A stretch of DNA of 63,281 nucleotides, taken from NCBI GenBank assembly GCA_900321605.1, contig ONWR01000009.1, positions 1 to 63,281 of the forward strand, in the 5' to 3' direction. A program made the translations under genes and the position numbers. Below are positions 39,774 through 46,977 of the stretch, in pieces. Numbering within the stretch: position 1 is the first letter of the stretch; each line of letters opens with the position of its first letter. The notes under the pieces were generated by a model. It made no database searches and was not told the origin of the DNA. It worked only from the letters and a program-made list of their open reading frames with translations. The stretch is from an uncultured Bacteroidales bacterium. GTDB taxonomy: Bacteria; Bacteroidota; Bacteroidia; Bacteroidales; Paludibacteraceae.

Positions 39774-40673
39774 TTATGCCAAAGCGTTAAGCATATTTCC
39801 GTAGATACCATTGAGGTCAGCTACCTGTTTCTGTAACTGTTTGGTGCTTGCAGCGAAAGCTACCTGAGCCTCTGCAGCCTCTTTAGCAGCTGCTGCTGCG
39901 CCCTTCTGAGCCTCCATCTGAGCGTTAACCGACTGCAACTGCAACTCATAAACCGAATTCAGAGAAGCCAGTTTCTGACCCATAGCGAGAACGCTTTCTT
40001 TGTAAGCCTTAGTCTCGTCAGCAACGTGCTGCATATCACCACTAACCTGTGCGTAGCTTTGTGCCAAAGTAGAGGTAGCTGCGGTATAAGAAGCGGTAGC
40101 TACTTCAGCAGCTGCCAGTTTCTCATTCAGTTTAACACCGGTCTCAGCCACTTTGCTCAACTCGCTGAACTGCGTAGCTGTCTTAGCCAAATCAGCAATA
40201 CCGTCTTTGAGAGCTTTCAAATCCTCATCTTTGAGCGTCGGCACCTTACCAACAGCAGCGCCCTCAGCAGCAGGAGCGGCAGCAGCAGGAGCAGCAACAC
40301 TCATTCCGGCGGTAGCTACCTGACCGGCAACACCTGCGCCCAACAAAGTCGGACGAGCCTGTTTTGATTTGATTTCCAACAACTCCGGATCAGTTCCGTA
40401 TTCGAGCAACTGCGGGAACACATTCTCCCAATGGAACTCAGGATGCGGGTGATCCAATGCACCGATGATGAACAAGAATGCCTCGGTAAACATACCAATC
40501 ATAAGTACTTGGCTGGCACCCGGCCAGTGCAAAATTTTAAACAATGCACCGATAATTACGACGGATGCACCCACCGAATACACGATGTTGACGATGTTCT
40601 TACCCTGGTATGAACCATACCAATGCATAAAACCTGCCCAAAGGCCTTGTTTTCCAGCTTTTTCTGTAGCCAT
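39774..40673 (-). CDS. gldL: Type IX secretion protein GldL/PorL
   Basis: 299 aa; two transmembrane helices in the first ~75 residues (YGSYQGKNIVNIVYSVGASVVIIGALFKILHWPGA; VLMIGMFTEAFLFIIGAL, including the key membrane Glu), then a cytoplasmic part with an Ala/Pro linker (AAPAAAAPAAEG) and a long Ala-rich coiled coil. GldL is the proton-conducting partner of GldM. It is 47 bp upstream of gldM in the same run. Confidence 0.95.
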   Translation of the reverse strand: MATEKAGKQGLWAGFMHWYGSYQGKNIVNIVYSVGASVVIIGALFKILHWPGASQVLMIGMFTEAFLFIIGALDHPHPEFHWENVFPQLLEYGTDPELLEIKSKQARPTLLGAGVAGQVATAGMSVAAPAAAAPAAEGAAVGKVPTLKDEDLKALKDGIADLAKTATQFSELSKVAETGVKLNEKLAAAEVATASYTAATSTLAQSYAQVSGDMQHVADETKAYKESVLAMGQKLASLNSVYELQLQSVNAQMEAQKGAAAAAKEAAEAQVAFAASTKQLQKQVADLNGIYGNMLNALA

Positions 40674-40733
40674 AATTGTATTTTATTTTTTTTGTTATTC
40701 TTTTATTTTGTCTTTCGACACCTTATTTATATA

Positions 40734-42080
40734 TTAATCGCCTATGTACGCGCGAACGCAACGGAATCCGATGTACGGACGGCTCTCATACTGATACTCA
40801 TACGTACGCACACCGCACTGCATGAAGTAACTGATATCCTTCCAGCTACCACCCTTAACCACCTTGCGTTTCAAGATGTCCGGATCGGCTTTACGAGCCA
40901 TGTAGCAAAAATCCGGGTTAAGGTCATGAATATGCGTATTAGCGGCACTCTGATAAGCCGAGTTGGTCCACTCTGCTACGTTACCCGCCATATCAAACAG
41001 ACCGAAGTCATTCGGACGGAACTGAGCAACTTTCATAGTCGTAGTACCGGTATCATCGTTGTAAGCACCACGATACGGCTTGAAGTTTGCAAAGAAACAA
41101 CCCTTGCCGTCACGAGCGTAGTTACCGCCCCACGGATACATAGCCATCTTACGACCACCACGGGCTGCATACTCCCACTGAGACTCCGTCGGCAGACGGT
41201 AGTCGTTTGCCTCGGTCGGAGAATACTTATTAAACAACTTGGTACGCCAGTTGCAGAAAGCATGTGCCTGCTCCCATGTAACACCCACTACAGGATACTC
41301 CGCATAACCCGGATGCTTGAAATACATCTGGAGCAACGGATCGTTGTACGAGAACTGGAAGTCACGCGCCCAAACAAGCGTATCCGGATATACGCAGATA
41401 ATCTTCAGCGTAAGCAAGTCTTTCGGCTCACGCAACGGACGGAGAATGGTCGAGTCTTTGATCTCGCCCAACTCGTTTACCCAGAAGGTATCTACACGTG
41501 CCGTAGCTCCGGGAGGATAGGTACTCGTAGCCACGTCGAATTTATTACGTTGAGGCAACGCCTGATCCATATTCACCCAGCTATAACGATAGTGCATGAA
41601 ATTGGTCTTGAAAGTACCATCGGAATAGTACATCGAAGACAATGCATCCACTACGTCCTCTTCCTTGCTGTTCCAAGGAATTTTCTTACGCCAGTCAATA
41701 CGGAAGTTCTCCTCGTCGAAGTCTTCATCTTTCGGCTGAATAGCATAATCGGTCAAACCGGCCGCCACCAAGTTGGTGAGCGCAATGGAGTCACGCACCC
41801 AGTTGACGAACTGGCGGTACTCATTGTTGGTAATCTCGGTCTCATCCATCCAGAACGCATCAACAGTTACCATCACCACATTGTCCGGCTGCTCGAAAAC
41901 AGCAGACTGAGTGTTGGCACCCATCATGAAGGAACCCTTCTTGATAAATAACATACCATAAGGATTAGCCTCCTTGAAATTTGTGCTTTTGTACGCACCT
42001 ACCAGTTCTCCGGCAGGTTTGTTACAACTCGCCAAGGCTACTGCCAAAGCGATGACAGGCAAAATCTTTGTTACTTTCAT
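40734..42080 (-). CDS. gldK: Type IX secretion lipoprotein GldK/PorK
   Basis: 448 aa; lipoprotein signal peptide ending LASC (Cys19), then a formylglycine-generating-enzyme-like domain (FMMGAN, VDAFWMDETEITNNEYRQFV, VTWEQAHAFCNWRTK, RLPTESQWEYAARGG, AGNVAEWTNSAY, GFRCVRAYIGD). In GldK the fold is structural: it forms the periplasmic ring with GldN. 60 bp before gldL and 32 bp after porP. Confidence 0.95.
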   Translation of the reverse strand: MKVTKILPVIALAVALASCNKPAGELVGAYKSTNFKEANPYGMLFIKKGSFMMGANTQSAVFEQPDNVVMVTVDAFWMDETEITNNEYRQFVNWVRDSIALTNLVAAGLTDYAIQPKDEDFDEENFRIDWRKKIPWNSKEEDVVDALSSMYYSDGTFKTNFMHYRYSWVNMDQALPQRNKFDVATSTYPPGATARVDTFWVNELGEIKDSTILRPLREPKDLLTLKIICVYPDTLVWARDFQFSYNDPLLQMYFKHPGYAEYPVVGVTWEQAHAFCNWRTKLFNKYSPTEANDYRLPTESQWEYAARGGRKMAMYPWGGNYARDGKGCFFANFKPYRGAYNDDTGTTTMKVAQFRPNDFGLFDMAGNVAEWTNSAYQSAANTHIHDLNPDFCYMARKADPDILKRKVVKGGSWKDISYFMQCGVRTYEYQYESRPYIGFRCVRAYIGD

Positions 42081-42112
42081 ATTAGTATAAATCGATTTAT
42101 TTTCTATTTATA

Positions 42113-43063
42113 TTACAAGTACCTTATAGACTTGTATTTGTTCGTTCTTTTTGGTTTGAGGATGTCAAAACCGTATGACAGGTAGAGCTCGTGGCTACCA
42201 TAGGATTCCAACATCAGCTTGTTAGTCGGCAGTTCGCAACTGTATCCCAACTGCAGCCCTGCGATGATATCTACACCTAATAATATATTTACACTTCCGT
42301 CAATTCGGTATCCGAGTCCCCATCGGTAGCGATCTTTGTAGTCGCACATCAGGGTGAGGTTCACGTCCCAACTCACAAAATCACTCATCACCATGGCGCT
42401 CGGGGTCAACATCCACTCTCGGTTGTTCTTCAGCCTGAAATGGTATCCTCCGGTGACGTACATCGTTCCGACCAACTTAACATCGGAATAGTCGTCCCAG
42501 TCCACTTTCGGTCTTGTCAGGTGATTATAACTGGCTCCGACCCACCAAATGGGAGTGCTATACCAGATACCCAACGCCATATCGAACTTCATGCCGGACT
42601 TGCTACCCTGCGGTATTGCATCGTCATCCGCATCGTGGTACTCATCCTCCATCTCCTTGAGGTTGACCGAGTCACCTCGGAAACCCACGTTCACGAATCC
42701 TAAGTCCACACCCACACTCAGATAACCTTTCCCGAGTTTCTGGCGATAAGCGTACTGCCCATAGAATGCTTGGTTTGTAAACAAACCGAACCGATCATTC
42801 AAGAATCGCACGCCCGCGCCATGACGCGTTTTACCTATCACAAACGGCGAACAGAAAGTAAACCATGTGCTCATCGGAGCGTTGGTAATGTCCACATACT
42901 GCATGCGGTGCATTCCTGCTACTTTCAGCAAATCGCCTTCTCCCACCGCTGCGGGATTATAGGCTGTAGGCATATACATATATTGCCCCATTTGCGGGTC
43001 GAACTGCGCACGAGCAGTCACAACGGCAATAAGCCCCAATAACAGAACAATATAACGTTTCAA
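42113..43063 (-). CDS. porP: PorP/SprF-family outer membrane protein
   Basis: 316 aa; signal peptide (MKRYIVLLLGLIAVVTARA) and the PorP/SprF start FDPQMGQYMYMPTAYNPAAVG, followed by outer-membrane beta-barrel strands. Proteins of this family bind the GldK-GldN ring or anchor type B cargo. It is the first T9SS gene in the usual porP-K-L-M-N order. Its leader consists of heptamers (43073-43103). Confidence 0.93.
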   Translation of the reverse strand: MKRYIVLLLGLIAVVTARAQFDPQMGQYMYMPTAYNPAAVGEGDLLKVAGMHRMQYVDITNAPMSTWFTFCSPFVIGKTRHGAGVRFLNDRFGLFTNQAFYGQYAYRQKLGKGYLSVGVDLGFVNVGFRGDSVNLKEMEDEYHDADDDAIPQGSKSGMKFDMALGIWYSTPIWWVGASYNHLTRPKVDWDDYSDVKLVGTMYVTGGYHFRLKNNREWMLTPSAMVMSDFVSWDVNLTLMCDYKDRYRWGLGYRIDGSVNILLGVDIIAGLQLGYSCELPTNKLMLESYGSHELYLSYGFDILKPKRTNKYKSIRYL

Positions 43064-43072
43064 TTTTCAATA

Positions 43073-43103
43073 TCTTTTGTCTTTTGTCTTTCGACTTTCG
43101 ACT
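43073..43103. repeat. Heptamer array between DUF2795 gene and porP
   Basis: TCTTTTG, TCTTTTG, TCTTTCG, ACTTTCG, ACT in strict 7-bp register, immediately upstream of porP. Confidence 0.88.
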
Positions 43104-43105
43104 AA

Positions 43106-43336
43106 TTAATACTCTTCTTCGTCAAAGAAGAAATCTTCATCCCGAGTAGGATAATCCGGCCAAATATCCAAGATACTCTCGTACTGCTCCTCATCGTCAT
43201 CGTCATCCAATTCTTGCAAGTTCTCAATGACCTCGGCAGGAGCTCCGATACGATTGGCGTAATCCAATAACTCTTCCTTGGTTGCAGGCCATGGAGCGTC
43301 CTCTAATTTTGATGCTAATTCAAGTGTCCAATACAT
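43106..43336 (-). CDS. DUF2795 acidic small protein
   Basis: 76 aa; MYWTLELASKLEDAPWPATKEELLDYANRIGAPAEVIENL is the DUF2795 pattern (short helical domain), followed by a strongly acidic tail (DDDDDEE). The family is widespread and of unknown function. It starts the T9SS run 42 bp upstream of porP; a -7 element TACTTTTGC lies at 43392-43400 on the minus strand. Confidence 0.85.
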   Translation of the reverse strand: MYWTLELASKLEDAPWPATKEELLDYANRIGAPAEVIENLQELDDDDDEEQYESILDIWPDYPTRDEDFFFDEEEY

Positions 43337-43389
43337 AGTTTTAATCTATCACAAATTGACCCAATACGGGCATAGTGTTTCAAAATATC

Positions 43390-43403
43390 GTGCAAAAGTA
43401 GTA
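43390..43403 (-). promoter_or_regulatory. Promoter of the DUF2795-porP-gldKLMN run
   Basis: TACTTTTGCACG on the minus strand, about 54 bp before the DUF2795 start. No other TAnnTTTG element of similar quality is visible inside the run, so it may drive most of it. Confidence 0.55.
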
Positions 43404-43498
43404 AAAACTTTCCAAACGTGCAAATATTTTTTAGAATATTTTACATTTTTTGGCATTTTTTACACAAAACGCGCCTTTTTTGTCAATTTTTCCACCTT

Positions 43499-44062
43499 TT
43501 ACCCCTGCTTCCACGCTTCTTCCGGCTCCTCAAGCAGGTGACCGATGTAGCGCGACAAAACGAACAAATAGTCGCTCAAACGGTTCACAAATTTCTGTTC
43601 CTCTTTTCGGGCATCATTTTCGGTATTTTGGAGTACGTCAATACGTCTTTCTGCACGTCGGCAAACCGTCCTACAAACATGACATCGGCAGACTGTCTCG
43701 CTACCTGCCGGCAGAATGAAGGCTCTTTGCTTCGGCACCTCTGTCTGCATCGCATCGATCCATTGCTCCAACTGCTGCACATCCGATTCTTGGATCCACT
43801 GACCGGGAGCATCGCTCAAAGCAGCTCCAAGATTGAACAGTTTGTTCTGGATCCATTGCAGCTGTTCGTCTGAACTCTGAACTCTGAATTCTGAATTCTG
43901 ACATCTGACATCTAAATTCTTCATTCCTGCCCTCAACAAACCGATCCAGCTGTTGAGTTCATCTACTGTTCCGTACGCCTCAATACGTGCGTCAGTCTTC
44001 GAAACCCGTTTGCCGCTGGCAAGCGAGGTCTCACCTAAATCCCCTGTCTTAGTATAAATCAT
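43499..44062 (-). CDS. PduO-type ATP:cob(I)alamin adenosyltransferase with repeat-encoded insert
   Basis: 187 aa; MIYTKTGDLGETSLASGKRVSKTDARIEAYGTVDELNSWIGLLR is the ATP-binding N-terminus of PduO-type adenosyltransferases, and FILPAGS...CRTVCRRAER is the C-terminal signature. It makes adenosylcobalamin from cob(I)alamin and ATP. Between helix 1 and the next helix is an insert, DVRCQNSEFRVQSSDEQ, encoded by seven heptamers at 43870-43918. The family normally has a short variable loop here. Trimeric active site residues appear intact. Confidence 0.9.
   Translation of the reverse strand: MIYTKTGDLGETSLASGKRVSKTDARIEAYGTVDELNSWIGLLRAGMKNLDVRCQNSEFRVQSSDEQLQWIQNKLFNLGAALSDAPGQWIQESDVQQLEQWIDAMQTEVPKQRAFILPAGSETVCRCHVCRTVCRRAERRIDVLQNTENDARKEEQKFVNRLSDYLFVLSRYIGHLLEEPEEAWKQG
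43870..43918. repeat. CTGAAYT/CTGACAT heptamer array inside cobalamin adenosyltransferase gene
   Basis: Seven tandem heptamers: CTGAACT x2, CTGAATT x2, CTGACAT x2, CTAAATT. The same units make up the array at 44361-44437 in the next gene. Confidence 0.95.
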
Positions 44063-44074
44063 AATAGTATTAAG

Positions 44075-44095
44075 ATTACAGTATTCAGATTTCAG
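44075..44095. repeat. NNTTCAG-type heptamers between two genes
   Basis: ATTACAG, TATTCAG, ATTTCAG in tandem in the 29-bp gap between the methyltransferase and adenosyltransferase genes; the same variants recur at 52423-52464. Confidence 0.85.
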
Positions 44096-44982
44096 ATTCT
44101 AATCCGGTAATGACGTTTCAAATAATGTGTATCTACAAAGAGCAGTCCCACATGGTATAGATCCATGGATGTCGTCACCCTCGGATCGGCTTTCAGTTCG
44201 CGCCATGCGCGCTCCATCTGCTCCGAATAATGAATATCATCCAACACCAGTATGCCTTTCTCCGTCAACCGATTCAGCAAGAAGTCGGCATAACGTATCG
44301 TAGCTTCATATGTATGGTTCGCATCCACAAACGCCAAATCAATCCTTTCACCTTTCGCTTCTGAACTTTGAACTCTGAACTCTGAATTCTGAACTCTGAC
44401 ATCTGAATTCTGAATTCTGACATCTGAACTCTGAACGCTATATATATTATATAAGGTGTCGTCGATATTTCCCTGAATCCACTCTATGTTCTCCAGCTTG
44501 AGCATTTTCCAAACGCCTTGCGCCACACGCAGCACAGCCTCGCTGCCCTCCATCGTCACTACCTTGTTCCGGCTGTCCACACTCGCTAAATAAGCGGTAG
44601 TGATTCCCAAAGACGTTCCTAATTCCAAGATCTGCAACGGTCGTTTCTCCTCCTCATGCAGGAAATTGACGATCCGGAACAACACCTGCCCTACTCGCGC
44701 GCTCTCTAAATGGTTCTTGGCGATGTCACACACACGACGTTGTACATGCAGTCCTTCCGGCGAACCTGCCGAACCATAATCGACCACGTCCAGACTATCC
44801 TCACACGCCAATAACAACTCCCGCCGACGTTCGATGTCCCGAAAGCAGTAATACGCATTCTCATCCCGCAGAACGAACCGAACCAGACGGAACAGATACG
44901 GCGAATGAATCGCCTCGCCGGACGTGTTCCAAGCTGTCAAAAAATGCCGGATAAAAGCTCCTATTTGATGAATTTTACTCAT
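44092..44982 (-). CDS. Class I SAM-dependent methyltransferase with repeat-encoded insert
   Basis: 296 aa; the SAM-binding core reads LQILELGTSLGITTAYLA, then VVTMEGSEAVLRVAQ, and after an insert IDLAFVDANHTYEATIRYADFLL and ILVLDDIHYSEQM, as in O-methyltransferase-like proteins. The insert (VQSSDVRIQNSDVRVQ, then NSEFRVQSSEAKG) is four 7-residue units encoded by the 44361-44437 heptamers and sits in a loop between beta-strands. The substrate is unknown. Start at 44982 is chosen because the promoter -7 box ends about 9 bp before it. Confidence 0.87.
   Translation of the reverse strand: MSKIHQIGAFIRHFLTAWNTSGEAIHSPYLFRLVRFVLRDENAYYCFRDIERRRELLLACEDSLDVVDYGSAGSPEGLHVQRRVCDIAKNHLESARVGQVLFRIVNFLHEEEKRPLQILELGTSLGITTAYLASVDSRNKVVTMEGSEAVLRVAQGVWKMLKLENIEWIQGNIDDTLYNIYSVQSSDVRIQNSDVRVQNSEFRVQSSEAKGERIDLAFVDANHTYEATIRYADFLLNRLTEKGILVLDDIHYSEQMERAWRELKADPRVTTSMDLYHVGLLFVDTHYLKRHYRIRI
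44361..44437. repeat. CTGAAYT/CTGACAT heptamer array inside methyltransferase gene
   Basis: Eleven tandem 7-bp units (CTGAACT, TTGAACT, CTGAACT, CTGAATT, CTGAACT, CTGACAT, CTGAATT, CTGAATT, CTGACAT, CTGAACT, CTGAACG), fully coding. Confidence 0.95.
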
Positions 44983-44987
44983 TCGGG

Positions 44988-45042
44988 CTGCAAAAGTACA
45001 AAAAAATTTGCATATATGCAAGAAATTTTGTAATTTTGCACC
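44988..45042. promoter_or_regulatory. Overlapping divergent promoters
   Basis: Minus strand: TTTGCATATAT (upper element) and TACTTTTGCAGCC ending 9 bp before the methyltransferase ATG. Plus strand: TTTGCATATAT (45007-45017) and TAATTTTGCACC (45031-45042), ending directly at the ATG at 45043. The TTTGCATATATGCAA core is palindromic and serves both. Both genes should have almost no leader. Confidence 0.7.
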
Positions 45043-46275
45043 ATGATTTTGAATTATATTTGGATTTCGCTCATTCTGATAGCCGTTTTGACGGGTATCA
45101 TACAGGCTATTTGCTATGGAAACGTGGATATTTTCTCCGCGATTCTCAATTCGACGTTTGACAACGCTAAAACAGGTTTTGAACTCTCTTTGGGCTTGAC
45201 CGGAGTCCTTGCTTTATGGACGGGAATCATGAAGATCGGCGAGCAAGCCGGTGCCGTCAACACCTTAGGCAAAGCCATCAATCCCTTCTTCAGCCGTATC
45301 TTCCCGGATATACCGAAAGGGCATAAAGTGTTCGGTTCGATGCTCATGAACATCGCCGCGAACATGTTAGGTTTGGACAATGCCGCTACGCCGATGGGAC
45401 TGAAAGCGATGGGCGAACTGCAGGAACTGAATAGCGACAAGACGAAAGCGTCCAACGCGATGATCATGTTCGTGGTCTTGGGAGCCAGTGGCTTGACGCT
45501 CATTCCGACGACCATCATGGCGTACCGGGCACAACTCGGAGCCGCTAACCCCGCAGACGTGTTCCTGCCTATACTGATCGCTACATATGTAGCTACGCTC
45601 GTCGGACTGCTTTGTGTCTGCGTAGCGCAGAAGATCCGCCTCAAAGATCCGGTTGTCTTAGGCACTATCATCGGCTTAACGGCCTTAGTGGGACTGCTGG
45701 TCTGGGGGGCAACCCTGCTCTCTCCGCACACCCTCTCGGTAGTGTCGGCAGCTGTAGCAGCTATCCTGCTGCTCAGCGTCATCTGCTGGTTCATCATACA
45801 AGCCATGTGCAAAGGGATCAACGTCTATGACGCTTTTATCGACGGAGCCAAAGGCGGTTTCCAAACAGCCGTAGGCATCATCCCTTACCTCATCGCTATC
45901 TTGGTGGCAGTTGGCATGTTCCGGGCCAGCGGAGCAATGGGACTTCTCGAAAACGGTCTCGCTTCGCTCTTCGCAGCTTGCGGCATCAATCCCGACATGG
46001 CAGGAGCTGTTCCGACTGCCCTCATGAAACCGCTCAGCGGAGGAGGAGCACGAGGACTGATGCTCGAAGCCATGACCACACACGGAGCCGACAGCCTCGT
46101 CGGAAGACTCTGCTGCATCCTGCAAGGCACCACGGACACCACGTTCTACGTCCTTGCCGTCTATTTCGGCTCGGTGAACATCAAAGACACCCGTCACGCT
46201 GTCGCTTGTTGCCTGTTGGCTGACCTCGCCGGAGTGATTGCTGCATTCATGATTGCGCCTATCTTTTTTGGCTAA
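45043..46275 (+). CDS. SpmA/SpmB-type (nucleoside recognition/gate domain) membrane protein
   Basis: 410 aa, ~9-10 hydrophobic segments. Two halves each contain a Gate/nucleoside-recognition-like domain: SLGLTGVLALWTGIMKIGEQAG...NMLGLDNAATPMGLKAM in the first and FQTAVGIIPYLIAILVAVGMFRASG...MKPLSGGGARGLM in the second, as in fused SpmA-SpmB 'spore maturation' proteins of non-sporulating Bacteroidetes. Role unknown; a transporter-like function is likely. The -7 promoter element directly abuts the start codon, predicting a leaderless mRNA. Confidence 0.87.
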   Translation: MILNYIWISLILIAVLTGIIQAICYGNVDIFSAILNSTFDNAKTGFELSLGLTGVLALWTGIMKIGEQAGAVNTLGKAINPFFSRIFPDIPKGHKVFGSMLMNIAANMLGLDNAATPMGLKAMGELQELNSDKTKASNAMIMFVVLGASGLTLIPTTIMAYRAQLGAANPADVFLPILIATYVATLVGLLCVCVAQKIRLKDPVVLGTIIGLTALVGLLVWGATLLSPHTLSVVSAAVAAILLLSVICWFIIQAMCKGINVYDAFIDGAKGGFQTAVGIIPYLIAILVAVGMFRASGAMGLLENGLASLFAACGINPDMAGAVPTALMKPLSGGGARGLMLEAMTTHGADSLVGRLCCILQGTTDTTFYVLAVYFGSVNIKDTRHAVACCLLADLAGVIAAFMIAPIFFG

Positions 46276-46341
46276 AAAGTGCAACATGCCAGTATTATAT
46301 ACTATGTATATAATACCAACGAAAGAAGGTGCTAAATTTAG

Positions 46342-46398
46342 TGCGTTGTTAGTGCGTCGTTAGTACGTCGTAAGTGCGAGGTTAGTACGAGGTTTTAG
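46342..46398. repeat. 11-bp tandem repeat upstream of ybeY
   Basis: Units TGCGTTGTTAG, TGCGTCGTTAG, TACGTCGTAAG, TGCGAGGTTAG and TACGAGGTTTTAG are in tandem with 11-bp period. Confidence 0.82.
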
Positions 46399-46449
46399 GT
46401 ATTGAGTCGGTGTTTTTACGGACAAAATAAGGATAAATGAATAGAACAC

Positions 46450-46863
46450 ATGATACGTTTTACAACGGATGACACAGAGATGCCTGCGTTGGATGAGCGC
46501 AAGATAGGCAAATGGATTCGCTCTGTAGCGGCGGAATACGGCTTTTCCGTCGGTAATATCAATTATATCTTCTGTTCCGACGAGCGGGAGTTGGAGGTGA
46601 ACCGTCAGTTCCTTGGTCATGACTACTACACGGATGTCATCACTTTCGACTACTCCACTCCCACCACGCTCAACGGTGACATCTTCATTTCCTTGGACAC
46701 CGTCCGCTCGAATGCCGAGATGGTCTCCACGACCTTCGACCACGAGCTGCTCCGCATCCTCATCCACGGCGTCCTGCACCTCACCGGTCAAGGCGACAAA
46801 ACCCCCGAAACCAAAGCCCAAATGACGCAAAAAGAAGAATCCGCTTTGGCTAAATGGGTATAG
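46450..46863 (+). CDS. ybeY: Endoribonuclease YbeY
   Basis: 137 aa; contains YTDVITFDYS and the metal site DHELLRILIHGVLHLTGQGD, where two His residues and a third ligand form the YbeY zinc site (the third position differs from the E. coli GYDH ending, as in other Bacteroidetes). It matures 16S rRNA 3' ends and takes part in ribosome quality control. It is preceded by an 11-bp repeat and no obvious TAnnTTTG box. Confidence 0.93.
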   Translation: MIRFTTDDTEMPALDERKIGKWIRSVAAEYGFSVGNINYIFCSDERELEVNRQFLGHDYYTDVITFDYSTPTTLNGDIFISLDTVRSNAEMVSTTFDHELLRILIHGVLHLTGQGDKTPETKAQMTQKEESALAKWV

Positions 46864-46878
46864 AAGTGTATTAATTCG

Positions 46879-46912
46879 CAATTATGTCGCTTTTTTGTTG
46901 TAATTTTGTGCG
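46879..46912 (+). promoter_or_regulatory. Promoter of PL1 pectate lyase
   Basis: TAATTTTGTGCGCC (46901-46914) with TTCGCAATTATGTC upstream; start codon at 46978. Confidence 0.5.
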
Positions 46913-46977
46913 CCGATTATGAACGATTGTATGCAACGAATCGGACGCTTTTTATGAAACTTTTAACTAAAAATACA

